Assembly: GCF_008764295.1 (NCBI RefSeq) | Contig: NZ_VTQX01000033.1 | Coordinates: 1-48,969, forward strand | Direction: 5' to 3' | Origin: Bacillus methanolicus | Lineage (GTDB): Bacteria > Bacillota > Bacilli > Bacillales > Cytobacillaceae | Length of the DNA stretch: 48,969 nucleotides | Shown here: piece after piece, positions 16,180 to 24,773 of the stretch | Layout: the number at the start of each line of letters is the position of its first letter | Position numbering within the stretch: the first letter of the stretch is position 1 | Program-made: the position numbers and the translations under genes | The notes under the pieces: model-generated | Seen by the model: the letters and a program-made list of their open reading frames with translations, nothing else | Database searches by the model: none | Told to the model about the DNA's origin: nothing

Positions 16180-19005
16180 ATGAGGAAGCCATCAGATGGT
16201 CAAGGACCAGTATGGCAAGGATTTCACGGACCGAATTTAGGATATGTCATTGAGATGTATGAAGCCTATTTAGAAAATCCTGATTCAGTGGACGAAGAAA
16301 TAAAAGCATACTTCGCAGAAAATGGACCACCTACATTAGAAAAGAGTGAGATTGCACATTCTCAAACTAATGTAATTCAAGTTAGCACACCGATTGAAAA
16401 AATATTAGCAGCAGCCAATCTTGCTGACAAAGTCAGGGGCTATGGCCATTTAGCAGCTGATATTTATCCGTTGAAAAATCAAGAACCTGATAAAGAACTA
16501 ATTGAAATGGATTATTACGGACTAACGAAACAAGATTTAGAGGAAATACCAGCTCATTTTATCTCAACGGATATTCCACACCATCTAAAAAATGGTTATG
16601 AAGCTATTGAGTACTTGAAAAAGGTATACACCGGGAAAATTGCTTTTGAAATCCGACATGTTAATAATAATCAAGAAAAAATGTGGATTCGCAACAAAAT
16701 TGAAAGTGGGAGTCTGCTTCCATCATTAACTGCTGATAAAAAGAAAAAGTTGTTGCAGCGCTTAACAGAGGTCGAGGAATTTGAAAAATTTATCCATAAA
16801 ACCTTCGTTGGCCAAAAACGCTTTTCTATAGAGGGCTTGGACACATTGGTTCCATTAATTGATGAAATTATTTTGGAAACGGTTGAGAACGGTGCTTCAA
16901 CAATTAACATCGGAATGGCTCATAGAGGGCGCTTGAACGTTCTTGCTCATAATTTAGGAAAGCCATATGAAATGATTTTTGCAGAGTTTCAGCATGCGCC
17001 AAACAAAGAACTAGTGCCTTCAGAAGGCTCAATTGGAATTAACTTTGGTTGGACAGGAGATGTTAAATATCATCTTGGTCTTAATCGTGAATTACCTGAG
17101 AAGAATCAACGCAAAGCGAGAATAACATTAGCGAATAATCCGAGTCACCTTGAATTTGTTGGAGCTGTAGTGGAAGGGTTTACCCGTGCTGCGCAAGATG
17201 ATCGCACAGACAAGGGCTATCCGAAAGAAGACTTAAGCTCAGCGTTAGCCATTCTTGTCCACGGTGATGCCGCATTTCCTGGACAAGGAATAGTAGCTGA
17301 AACGTTAAATTTAAGCCGCTTAAAAGGATATCGTACAGGTGGTACGATTCATGTCATTGCCAATAATTTGATCGGTTTTACTACTGAGAGAATGGACTCT
17401 CGTTCAACACGGTATTCGAGCGATTTAGCTAAAGGCTATGAAATGCCGATTTTACATGTTAATGCCGATGATCCAGAAGCGGTATTAGCAGCAGCCCAAT
17501 TTGCTTGTGAATATCGCGAAACGTTTAAAAAAGATGTTTTAATTGATCTCGTTGGCTATCGTAGGTTTGGTCATAATGAAATGGATGAACCGATGACGAC
17601 AAATCCGTTAATGTACCAACTAATTCAAAAGCATCCGACTGTGAAGGAACTGTACGCACAAAAATTACTTCAGGAGAACATTCTTTCTCAGGGCGAGCTT
17701 GAACAGCTCGAACGTGAAGTACTTACTAGACTTCAGGAAGCATATGCAAAGGTTCCGGAAAAAGAGGAGAAAGAGGGAGATCCAAAACCTCCTGAAACGG
17801 TTGAAAAAGGGATTTCTAAGATGAAAACAGGGGTGCCTCTTGAAAAGTTAAAGAAAATGAACGAAGAGCTTTTGCAATGGCCGGAAGGATTTCAAGTATT
17901 TAGTAAATTAAGTAGAATTTTAAAGAGACGTCTAGATGCATTTAAAGATAATGGAAAAGTCGATTGGGGCTTAGCCGAGACTCTTGCCTTTGCCTCCATA
18001 ATTGCCGATGGAACTCCTGTGCGCCTTTCAGGTCAGGATTCAGAGCGTGGTACATTTGCTCATCGAAATATCGTTTTATATGATCAGAATACAGGGGAAA
18101 AATTCTCTCCATTGCATCGGTTATCAGATGCGAAGGCTTCTTTTAGTGTCTACAACAGTCCGTTGTCAGAAGGTTCCGTGCTAGGTTTTGAATACGGATA
18201 CAATGTTTTCGCACCTGAAACATTAGTTTTATGGGAAGCGCAATTTGGTGATTTTTCAAATGCGGCACAAGTTATTTTTGACCAATTTATTTCTTCAGGA
18301 AGGGCGAAGTGGGGAGAAAAATCGGGACTCGTAATCCTTTTACCTCATGGATACGAGGGCCAAGGACCAGAGCATTCTAGCGCCCGTATGGAAAGATTTT
18401 TAACGCTGGCTGCGGAAAATAACTGGACTGTTGCTAACCTAACTTCTGCTGCACAGTATTTTCATATTTTAAGAAGGCAGGCAGCGATTTTAAATAAAGA
18501 AGAGGTTCGCCCTCTTGTCATCATGACGCCAAAAAGCTTGCTGCGAAACCCAAGAGTAGCATCACATCCGAGTGCCCTAAGTGAAGGAGAATTCCATTCA
18601 ATTATTGAGCATAAAGCGATCGGGCAAGAGGCCGATAAGGTCGAGCGCGTAGTTTTAGGAACAGGGAAAATGGTTATCAATCTTCTTGAACAGCTAGATA
18701 CTGTGGAAAATACGGAATGGCTCCATGTGGTCAGTGTGGAAGAAATTTATCCTTTTCCAATGGAAAGTCTGAAAATGGTTTTGGATAGCCTTCCGAATGT
18801 AAAAGAAATTGTTTGGGTCCAAGAAGAACCGAAAAACATGGGAGCGTGGACATTTGTTGAACCTCGTATTAAAGAGATAGCGGCAAGCGATATAGAGGTG
18901 CGCTATGTTGGTCGCCGTCGTCGTTCAAGTCCGGCTGAGGGAGATCCTGATGTTCACAAAATGGAGCAAGCATGTATTATTGATAAAGTAATCACCCGTT
19001 TTTGA
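16180..19005 (+). CDS. odhA: 2-oxoglutarate dehydrogenase E1 component
   Basis: Thiamine diphosphate-dependent decarboxylase of the TCA cycle, turning 2-oxoglutarate to a succinyl group passed to OdhB. From ATG 16180 the protein has 941 residues, the normal Bacillus length; GGAGG at 16167-16171 fixes this start over an in-frame TTG at 16165. Features: N-terminal GFHGPNLGYVIEMYEAY, GMAHRGRLNVLAHNLGKP near 246-263, HGDAAFPGQG, GYRRFGHNEMDEP (ThDP/Mg site) and the C-terminal transketolase part with GQDSERGTF and LPHGYEGQGPEHSS. It is followed closely by odhB in the usual order. E3 (lipoamide dehydrogenase) is not in the window. Confidence 0.97.
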   Translation: MRKPSDGQGPVWQGFHGPNLGYVIEMYEAYLENPDSVDEEIKAYFAENGPPTLEKSEIAHSQTNVIQVSTPIEKILAAANLADKVRGYGHLAADIYPLKNQEPDKELIEMDYYGLTKQDLEEIPAHFISTDIPHHLKNGYEAIEYLKKVYTGKIAFEIRHVNNNQEKMWIRNKIESGSLLPSLTADKKKKLLQRLTEVEEFEKFIHKTFVGQKRFSIEGLDTLVPLIDEIILETVENGASTINIGMAHRGRLNVLAHNLGKPYEMIFAEFQHAPNKELVPSEGSIGINFGWTGDVKYHLGLNRELPEKNQRKARITLANNPSHLEFVGAVVEGFTRAAQDDRTDKGYPKEDLSSALAILVHGDAAFPGQGIVAETLNLSRLKGYRTGGTIHVIANNLIGFTTERMDSRSTRYSSDLAKGYEMPILHVNADDPEAVLAAAQFACEYRETFKKDVLIDLVGYRRFGHNEMDEPMTTNPLMYQLIQKHPTVKELYAQKLLQENILSQGELEQLEREVLTRLQEAYAKVPEKEEKEGDPKPPETVEKGISKMKTGVPLEKLKKMNEELLQWPEGFQVFSKLSRILKRRLDAFKDNGKVDWGLAETLAFASIIADGTPVRLSGQDSERGTFAHRNIVLYDQNTGEKFSPLHRLSDAKASFSVYNSPLSEGSVLGFEYGYNVFAPETLVLWEAQFGDFSNAAQVIFDQFISSGRAKWGEKSGLVILLPHGYEGQGPEHSSARMERFLTLAAENNWTVANLTSAAQYFHILRRQAAILNKEEVRPLVIMTPKSLLRNPRVASHPSALSEGEFHSIIEHKAIGQEADKVERVVLGTGKMVINLLEQLDTVENTEWLHVVSVEEIYPFPMESLKMVLDSLPNVKEIVWVQEEPKNMGAWTFVEPRIKEIAASDIEVRYVGRRRRSSPAEGDPDVHKMEQACIIDKVITRF

Positions 19006-19022
19006 AGAAGGAGGAAATTAAG

Positions 19023-20246
19023 GTGGCGGAAATTCGAATTCCAGAGTTAGCAGAATCAATTACAGAAGGAACTGTAGCTGGATGGCTAAAAAAAGTGGGC
19101 GACAAAATTGAAAAAGGCGACTATTTAGTTGAATTAGAAACTGATAAGGTCAATGTTGAAATCATCTCGGACTACAGTGGGGTCTTGACTGAAATGAAAT
19201 ATAATGAAGGGGATACCGTTAATGTTGGAGAAGTGATTGCTATCGTTTCAGAGGAGGGAGAGGAACCAGCTCCTGTCTCTGTTCAGGAAAAAAACGCTGA
19301 AGAAAATGTACAAGAGCAATCAAATTCAACATTCAAAGAAGAAAAGAAGGAGCGCCCGATCGCATCTCCATCGGCACGGAAACTAGCAAGAGAAAAAGGA
19401 CTTGATTTGAGCCAGGTTCCAACAGTTGATCCGTTAGGCCGTGTACGTGCACAAGATGTTCAAGGATTTCAACATGGTCAACCGAGCGCTGCTACATCGG
19501 TTCCAACACCAGCGCCTGCAGTAAGGCAAGAGATGGTAAGCGATGATAAGCCGGTGGAACGAATTCGTATGTCCCGCAGACGGCAAACGATTGCTAATCG
19601 CTTAGTGGAAGTGCAGCATACAGCGGCAATGCTGACTACTTTTAACGAAGTTGATATGACAAATGTATTAAATTTGCGTAAGCGCCGGAAAGATAAATTT
19701 TTGGAAGAAAATGATGTAAAGTTAGGTTTTATGTCATTTTTCACAAAAGCGGTCGTTGCTGCATTAAAGAAATCACCGCTATTGAACGCTGAAATACAAG
19801 GTGATGAAATTGTTCTGAAAAAGTTTTATGATATTGGAATAGCTGTTTCCGCTCCGGAGGGACTTGTGGTTCCGGTTGTACGGGAAGCAGACCGAAAGAG
19901 TTTTGCGGAAATTGAAAAAGATATTTTAGCGCTTGCTGATAAGGCACGTCAAAACAAACTGGCCCTTACTGATCTGCAAGGTGGTACCTTTACGATTACA
20001 AATGGAGGAGTGTTCGGTTCTTTGCTCTCCACACCAATCTTAAATGGACCACAGGTTGGAATTTTAGGCATGCATTCGGTAAAACTTCGTCCAGTTGCCA
20101 TTGATGAGGAAAGGATGGAGAACCGTCCGATGATGTATATTGCCCTTTCTTATGATCATCGCATCGTTGATGGCAAAGAGGCAGTTACATTTTTAAAGCG
20201 AATTAAAGAACTTATCGAGGATCCTGAATCATTAATATTTGAATAA
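19023..20246 (+). CDS. odhB: dihydrolipoyl succinyltransferase (E2 of 2-oxoglutarate dehydrogenase)
   Basis: Forms the core of the 2-oxoglutarate dehydrogenase complex and moves the succinyl group to CoA. The 407 residues contain a lipoyl domain (1-76, lipoyl Lys42 in ELETDKVNVE), a Glu/Gln-rich linker, a peripheral subunit-binding domain (SPSARKLAREKGLDLSQV, about 115-150), an Ala/Pro linker and the catalytic domain ending in SYDHRIVDGKEAVTFLKRI with the active-site His and Asp. GTG 19023 is chosen because AAGGAGG (19008-19014) is eight bases upstream; a TTG at 19002 overlapping the odhA stop lacks a site. A strong terminator follows. Confidence 0.97.
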   Translation: MAEIRIPELAESITEGTVAGWLKKVGDKIEKGDYLVELETDKVNVEIISDYSGVLTEMKYNEGDTVNVGEVIAIVSEEGEEPAPVSVQEKNAEENVQEQSNSTFKEEKKERPIASPSARKLAREKGLDLSQVPTVDPLGRVRAQDVQGFQHGQPSAATSVPTPAPAVRQEMVSDDKPVERIRMSRRRQTIANRLVEVQHTAAMLTTFNEVDMTNVLNLRKRRKDKFLEENDVKLGFMSFFTKAVVAALKKSPLLNAEIQGDEIVLKKFYDIGIAVSAPEGLVVPVVREADRKSFAEIEKDILALADKARQNKLALTDLQGGTFTITNGGVFGSLLSTPILNGPQVGILGMHSVKLRPVAIDEERMENRPMMYIALSYDHRIVDGKEAVTFLKRIKELIEDPESLIFE

Positions 20247-20265
20247 GCATTATATAAAAAACAGC

Positions 20266-20296
20266 CACTAGTGCAAAGTGCACGGTGGCTGTTTTT
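20266..20296 (+). terminator. terminator of odhAB, usable on both strands
   Basis: AAAAACAGCCAC pairs with GTGGCTGTTTTT around a short loop that itself contains GTGCAAAGTGCAC. It ends odhAB on the plus strand and can end sda on the minus strand. Confidence 0.9.
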
Positions 20297-20325
20297 GGTT
20301 TCCAAAATATTATTCATTATCACTT

Positions 20326-20457
20326 TTAGTCCTTAAAAGGCTTTAATCCACGTTTTCTAATTTCATCTTTCAAAATTTTTGCCCATTCCTTATCCTTTTC
20401 CGACTTCAATGCATCACGATACGAGACGATTAACAATTCATTACTCATAATCTTCAT
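20326..20457 (-). CDS. sda: sporulation checkpoint protein Sda
   Basis: A 43-codon gene. The product begins MKIMSNELLIVSYRDALKS and ends LKDEIRKRGLKPFKD, matching Sda (consensus LSDELLIESYxKA...LxxEIxRRxL), a small helical hairpin that binds sporulation histidine kinases such as KinA and blocks their autophosphorylation when DNA replication is disturbed. GGAGG lies eight bases before ATG 20457. A possible promoter is TTTTCA (20530-20525), 17 bases, TACAAT (20507-20502). Just upstream lies the 12-base palindrome ATTTCGCGAAAT (20534-20545). No DnaA box of the TTATCCACA type was seen, unlike at B. subtilis sda. Confidence 0.8.
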   Translation of the reverse strand: MKIMSNELLIVSYRDALKSEKDKEWAKILKDEIRKRGLKPFKD

Positions 20458-20666
20458 TGTGCATACCTCCAGGTAAAAGGATTGTAAATCTATGTTTATT
20501 CATTGTAAAGGATCTTTGCTCCTTTGAAAAGACATTTCGCGAAATTTTCGAAAAATAATGTAGTCTGAAATTTATTCAACCTATAGGTGGAGATCTGTTC
20601 GTTCTTACTCCCAATGTAGATGAAGTGATGTAAAGGTATGATGGATGTATAAGGGGGGATGGAGAA

Positions 20667-20810
20667 ATGAATTATGACTACTATATCTATACAGAACTGG
20701 CGAAAATAAAAGTGATTGAACTTAGGCAAACTTCATATAAGTATTCAAACTTAAAGAGAAAAAAGGGACGCAACCATATCCGAAGCTTGATAGAGTTGTT
20801 CTGGAATTAA
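20667..20810 (+). CDS. small hypothetical protein, 47 residues
   Basis: A short ORF with a strong ribosome binding site (GGGGGG and GGAG just before ATG 20667). The product begins MNYDYYIYTELAKIKVIE and has a basic middle, KYSNLKRKKGRNHIR, ending IELFWN. Basic and without a membrane helix. I do not recognise the family. The strong site and plausible composition speak for a gene, its short length against. Confidence 0.45.
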   Translation: MNYDYYIYTELAKIKVIELRQTSYKYSNLKRKKGRNHIRSLIELFWN

Positions 20811-20890
20811 TAGACTTTGTAAGACAAACGGAATCCCTTCAGTTAAAATAGAGATGTCAAAAAAGTCTTAATATTAAAGGAGTCGTTGAG

Positions 20891-21739
20891 GTGAAGGTTT
20901 TTGTATACGGCACATTAAGGAAACATGAAGGAAATCATGGGCTATTAAAAAACGCTGTTCCTATTGCTCAACAAGCGTGGACATATGGAGAGCTATTTGA
21001 TACTGGTTATGGTTACCCAGCGCTGAAGTGCTCGGAACAAGGGAAAGTATATGGAGAATTGTATGAAATTGATCAAACGATCCTTTCGAAATTGGATCAT
21101 CTGGAAGACTATAAGGCTAACAGGGAAGATAATCTATATGAGCGAGTGGAAGCACAAATCTTTACGGATATAGGAGAGTATTCAGGCTTTGTCTACATAG
21201 AGAAACAGGAAGGTTTAGGTAAGGAACTGATCCCTCATGGAGATTGGAAGTTATATCAGTTATTAAACCAAAAACCAGCTTCCATTTATTATTTTGCTTA
21301 CGGCTCTTGTATGGATGTCGAAAGATTTGAGAAAGCAGAAGTCGCTCATTTTTTTGAAAAAGTGGAAGGAGCTTGTACACTGGAAGGCTATTCTATGAAA
21401 TATTTATTTAGCGCAAATGATGGAGGACGCGCTGATATTATTGAAGATGGTGGTGTAACGGAAGGGATCTTATATAATATTCCTTTTCAAGGAATATACT
21501 ATCTTTTTGATAGGGAGGGTTTTAACCTTGGATGGTATCGACCTACACTTGTTGATGTGAAAATAGGTGAAAAACTGATTCCAGACGTTTTAACCTTTCA
21601 TGTATATGAGAAACAACCAGAGTTGGCTCCACCACTTCACTATGCAAAAGAAATTCTGCGAGGCTCAAAAGGGAGAGTGAGCCAAGGATATTATCAGAAA
21701 TTGGAGGAAGAACTTGTCAGACTCGGGTGTAAATTGTGA
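20891..21739 (+). CDS. ykqA: tandem gamma-glutamylcyclotransferase-like protein (YkqA family)
   Basis: A 282-residue cytoplasmic protein made of two gamma-glutamylcyclotransferase-like (AIG2/BtrG) domains. The first begins MKVFVYGTLRKHEGNHGLL and holds KVYGELYEI with the expected acidic residues. The second begins near 137 with YYFAYGSCMD and contains ADIIEDGGVTEGILYNI. Length and two-domain plan fit B. subtilis YkqA (about 277 residues). Family enzymes act on gamma-glutamyl amides or amines; the substrate of YkqA is not known to me. The start is GTG 20891, with GGAG about eight bases upstream. Confidence 0.78.
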   Translation: MKVFVYGTLRKHEGNHGLLKNAVPIAQQAWTYGELFDTGYGYPALKCSEQGKVYGELYEIDQTILSKLDHLEDYKANREDNLYERVEAQIFTDIGEYSGFVYIEKQEGLGKELIPHGDWKLYQLLNQKPASIYYFAYGSCMDVERFEKAEVAHFFEKVEGACTLEGYSMKYLFSANDGGRADIIEDGGVTEGILYNIPFQGIYYLFDREGFNLGWYRPTLVDVKIGEKLIPDVLTFHVYEKQPELAPPLHYAKEILRGSKGRVSQGYYQKLEEELVRLGCKL

Positions 21740-21819
21740 TTTTTTCTGAGAAAAATGTTTTAAGCAAGCATTAGGGTGGTAAAAAAGATTAACACCATCT
21801 CAGAAAGAAGGTACTCTTT

Positions 21820-22011
21820 ATGAAGACATTTACTGAAAATAGCTATTATGAAGTGGTGTACGAAAATAAATGTTATCAATTTCTTGAATTTATAAGGCTT
21901 GATACAATTTGCGAAAAAACATATGTAACCTTAAAAAATGTTTTTACAGGCGAACTCTTCACTTTTGATGAAGGTAAAATCATGAAAATAAGAAAAAAGC
22001 TAACTCATTAA
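21820..22011 (+). CDS. small hypothetical protein, 63 residues
   Basis: MKTFTENSYYEVVYENKCY begins a small, probably beta-rich protein ending in MKIRKKLTH; GAAAGAAGG lies before the ATG. It resembles short Bacillus proteins of the SH3-like or DUF kind, as does the next gene on the same strand (residues ELFTFDEGKIMKIRK). I cannot name the family. The gap 22012-22208 after it holds nothing recognisable. Confidence 0.55.
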   Translation: MKTFTENSYYEVVYENKCYQFLEFIRLDTICEKTYVTLKNVFTGELFTFDEGKIMKIRKKLTH

Positions 22012-22208
22012 GGTTGTTGTTGTGTGTATAGTGGTTTTGGGCATGAGCCTATTGCTGAAATTTTTTAATGAAGAACAGCCTTCTTTTCTCTGTTTGTTTT
22101 CGAATAAGCAATTGTTTTGAGAAAAGTATCTTCATTATCAAAAAAGGTTGCACCACTCCAAGTAAATTTCCTATAATAATGTAGTAATAAACGATGAAGG
22201 AGTATAGA

Positions 22209-22415
22209 ATGAGACATCTAACTTGGAATAATTCGGATACAATCAAAATGGTCAAATGCATTCATACAAATGCTGAAAAGTATATCGTCAATCGTGCGTT
22301 AACAGTCGGCCAGTCTTATAAAGTTAAAAATGAAACAGAGGAATTTTATTTTATTGTCGACAATAGTGGAAAAGTTGGTGGGTTTTATAAGGATTATTTT
22401 GAGGAAATTTCATAA
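22209..22415 (+). CDS. small conserved Bacillus protein (DUF6501-like)
   Basis: A 68-residue protein beginning MRHLTWNNSDTIKMVKCIH, with KVKNETEEFYFIVDNSGKVG and GFYKDYFEEIS at the end. This matches, from memory, a small protein family of unknown function common in Bacillaceae (annotated DUF6501). AAGGAG at 22196-22201 sets the start at ATG 22209 rather than an in-frame ATG at 22194. It stands alone, followed by a terminator. Confidence 0.7.
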   Translation: MRHLTWNNSDTIKMVKCIHTNAEKYIVNRALTVGQSYKVKNETEEFYFIVDNSGKVGGFYKDYFEEIS

Positions 22416-22494
22416 GTAAAGTTGTTATTTTATATGGAAACAGATATTCATCTAGGACCGATAAGAATAATAAAATGACTATTAAATTGTACAT

Positions 22495-22530
22495 AAAAAA
22501 CTGCGCATTTATAAAAATCGCAGTTTTTTT
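22495..22530. terminator. bidirectional terminator
   Basis: AAAAAACTGCG (22495-22505) pairs with CGCAGTTTTTTT (22519-22530). It separates the small genes from the fluoride channel genes. The rest of the gap 22416-22789 is AT-rich; TTGACA at about 22672 is a possible -35 box. No fluoride riboswitch could be recognised there. Confidence 0.88.
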
Positions 22531-22789
22531 GTTTACTTTTTGTTCATGTTCTCTAGGAGCAAAATCAATAATATGGTTTTAATAATTTGATTCAATATAT
22601 AAGAATTAATGCGGGAAATATCTATGAAGCAGATAAAGAGAACACATGAAGGACGTTTATAAAGGGTTGACAATCGATGAAATAAAGAAAATATATTGTC
22701 TAGAAGATGTTAAAATATATTATGATATTTTAGAATGAATAATTGATGGAATTGTGATGTTTTTATTTCAACATAGAGGTGGATATATA

Positions 22790-23167
22790 TTGAAGGCTTA
22801 TTTATATGTCGGGATTGGTGGGGCGGTTGGAAGTTTATTGCGATATTTCATTTCATTGATAACGCTCTATTTCTTTGGAAATGCTTTTCCATACGGTACC
22901 GTCGCAGTAAATTTAGTAGGAGCCTTCTTTTTAGGATGGTTCACTTCTCATATACTTTATCAGACGAATCCTTCGTTAGCTAGAGGAATTGGAACAGGAA
23001 TGATTGGTTCTTTTACCACCTTATCGACATTAAGTGTAGATGTTTTATTTTTATGGGAAAATGATGCGATCATGGCTCTATTCTTATACGTCACGATTAG
23101 TATGATTGGTGGTCTCTTTTTTGGATACGCAGGGTTAAAAATTGGGCATAAGCAGGTGGATTCTTAA
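22790..23167 (+). CDS. crcB1: fluoride-specific ion channel subunit, first copy
   Basis: A small four-helix membrane protein of the CrcB/FluC family that lets toxic fluoride leave the cell. Signatures: GGAVGSLLRYFIS near the N-terminus, GTVAVNLVGAFFLGWF (conserved Asn) and GMIGSFTTLSTLSVD (Phe-box). I choose TTG 22790, giving 125 residues, because AGAGGTGG is eight bases upstream; ATG 22757 or GTG 22754 would add about a dozen residues without a good site. It overlaps crcB2 by one base. Paired crcB genes encode subunits of a heterodimer inserted in opposite orientation. Confidence 0.9.
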   Translation: MKAYLYVGIGGAVGSLLRYFISLITLYFFGNAFPYGTVAVNLVGAFFLGWFTSHILYQTNPSLARGIGTGMIGSFTTLSTLSVDVLFLWENDAIMALFLYVTISMIGGLFFGYAGLKIGHKQVDS

Positions 23168-23520
23168 TGATCGGATGGGGATTGGTTGCGGTTGGTGGCT
23201 TCTTCGGTGCGATAAGTAGATTTTGGATTGGAAATGTTGTAAAAAGGCTAAAGCTAACAAAATTACCACTAGGAACCTTAATTGTCAATCTAATCGGCTC
23301 CTTTTTTCTTGGATACTTATTTGCAGGAGCTTCAGAACATATATATTCATTATTTGGTGTTGGTTTTTTGGGAGCCTTTACCACCTTTTCTACAATGAAT
23401 GTAGAAGCAATGCAACTGTTAAATGAAAAACGCATCTTTACAGGAGTTCTTTATATAGGAATTACGTACCTAATTGGTGTGCTGCTGGCTTTTTATGGCT
23501 ATGTCTTGGCAATAAATTAA
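23167..23520 (+). CDS. crcB2: fluoride-specific ion channel subunit, second copy
   Basis: A 117-residue partner of the preceding gene, with GTLIVNLIGSFFLGYLF and GFLGAFTTFSTMNVEA, the conserved Asn and the Phe-Thr-Thr-Phe-Ser-Thr box. ATG 23167 shares a base with the stop of crcB1, so the two are translationally coupled and probably made in equal amounts. A terminator follows at once. Confidence 0.92.
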   Translation: MIGWGLVAVGGFFGAISRFWIGNVVKRLKLTKLPLGTLIVNLIGSFFLGYLFAGASEHIYSLFGVGFLGAFTTFSTMNVEAMQLLNEKRIFTGVLYIGITYLIGVLLAFYGYVLAIN

Positions 23521-23547
23521 GAGGATGTCTGAAAGACACCCTCTTAA
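23518..23547. terminator. bidirectional terminator between crcB2 and yidC
   Basis: AAGAGGATGTCT and AGACACCCTCTT form a stem with one mismatch around GAA, flanked by TTAATTTATT on the plus strand and by TTAATTT on the minus strand. It can serve both converging genes. Confidence 0.75.
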
Positions 23548-23548
23548 T

Positions 23549-24322
23549 TTATTGTTGGTTTGTGACAGCAATCGATTCCTCTTTTTTATATAAAAATTTT
23601 GCTATTAAAGTTTGGATAATTAGAAAGCCTCCTCCAATAGCCCAATAGAGGGGAAGAGCAGCTGGAGCATTTAATGAAACAAAAACGATCATCACTGGTG
23701 AAAGTAAGCCCATTATTTTCATTTGCTTTTGCTGTTCTTTCGGCATATTTGCTAAGGAAACTTTAAACTGCAAATAGTAAACAATACCAGCAATCGCTGT
23801 TAGCCAAATGTCCGGTTGTCCAAGGCTGAACCATAAGAAAGAATGGCTGGCTATTTCAGCAGAACCTCTTATTGCATAATAGAATCCGATCAGAATAGGC
23901 ATTTGAATTAAGAGAGGCAAGCATCCTATCGATAATGGATTAACATTATGTTTTTTATATAGAGCAAACATTTCTTGCTGAAGCTTTTGTTGTTCTGCTA
24001 CGTCTTTTGTTTTCTTTAACTTTGTTTGAATGGCATCAAGCTCCGGTTTCATCGCATCCATTTTTATTTTCATAGCCCGTTGCTTTTTCGTTTGTTTAAG
24101 CATCATTGGCATAAGGATAAGCCGAATAATCAATGTAATAAAAATAATCGATAAACCGAAATTCCCTCCAAATAAATTGGCAGTTGTATGAATTAAATTT
24201 TCAAAAGGCACGACAAGAAAAGTGTGAAAGAAACCTTCACTATTTCCGTTCTGTGCAGAACAAGCAGATAAAAAGATAACCGTAAATAATAAAACAACTA
24301 ATATTTTTAATTTATATTTCAT
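23549..24322 (-). CDS. yidC: YidC/Oxa1 family membrane protein insertase (lipoprotein)
   Basis: Inserts and folds proteins in the cell membrane. The 257-residue precursor has a lipoprotein signal ending at the lipobox LSAC (Cys about 21), then five membrane helices. The first conserved helix, GLSIIFITLIIRLILMP, contains the Arg of the hydrophilic groove, and LLIQMPILIGFYYAIRGS is typical of the family. A Lys/Gln-rich cytoplasmic hairpin lies between. It could be the second Bacillus homologue (YqjG-like) rather than SpoIIIJ; no rnpA-rpmH or jag neighbour is present, which favours a second copy elsewhere in the genome. A 96-residue membrane protein lies 21 bases upstream. Confidence 0.92.
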   Translation of the reverse strand: MKYKLKILVVLLFTVIFLSACSAQNGNSEGFFHTFLVVPFENLIHTTANLFGGNFGLSIIFITLIIRLILMPMMLKQTKKQRAMKIKMDAMKPELDAIQTKLKKTKDVAEQQKLQQEMFALYKKHNVNPLSIGCLPLLIQMPILIGFYYAIRGSAEIASHSFLWFSLGQPDIWLTAIAGIVYYLQFKVSLANMPKEQQKQMKIMGLLSPVMIVFVSLNAPAALPLYWAIGGGFLIIQTLIAKFLYKKEESIAVTNQQ

Positions 24323-24343
24323 TCTGAACCTCCAGTATGAGTA

Positions 24344-24634
24344 CTAGTCTGCTATTAATAATGAAATAGCGCGACTGTCGTCCTCATCTGGAGTTCCTGT
24401 TTTTTTTCTAATATATCTCATAACCCAAATCAAGATATAATGAAAGGATGGATTTGCATTGAAAAGATGGGTGCCAACAGGAAGCAATCCATGTTCATTA
24501 TCTAGTTGCTGGGAAGCGATAAATTGATATTCGATATTCCAGATCCAAATTAGATCGAGCAAAATAAGGAATAAGCCGGCATACATCGTATAAAGTGCCG
24601 AAAGGCTAATAAAATCAAACAAGGATTCTAGCAT
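24344..24634 (-). CDS. small hypothetical membrane protein
   Basis: A 96-residue protein with a long hydrophobic helix near the N-terminus (ALYTMYAGLFLILLDLIWIW, about 14-33), a middle stretch and a basic end, WVMRYIRKKTGTPDEDDSRA. ATG 24634 is preceded by GAGGTG at proper spacing; a longer reading from 24697 has no site. It lies 21 bases upstream of yidC and is probably cotranscribed, which may hint at a membrane-related role. I do not recognise the family. Confidence 0.6.
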   Translation of the reverse strand: MLESLFDFISLSALYTMYAGLFLILLDLIWIWNIEYQFIASQQLDNEHGLLPVGTHLFNANPSFHYILIWVMRYIRKKTGTPDEDDSRAISLLIAD

Positions 24635-24773
24635 AAGTTCACCTCGATAATGAGAAGCACTATCTTTCAGTATAAGAGGTGAAAGATGTAAATGCAACTT
24701 AACTATTTATACGATTTACTTTGGCAAAGGTTTCATACTTTATCTAGATCACGCGTTTATTCCTTTTAAAATC

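Noticed and set aside
16068..16253. 61-codon ORF overlapping the start of odhA
   Set aside because: It covers the promoter end, the ribosome binding site and the first codons of odhA in another frame, and its composition looks like chance.
22416..22789. Fluoride riboswitch before crcB1
   Set aside because: Fluoride channel genes often carry one, but none of its conserved pieces could be found in this AT-rich leader.
23097..23435. 112-codon ORF opposite the crcB genes
   Set aside because: Antisense of two well-conserved, overlapping channel genes.
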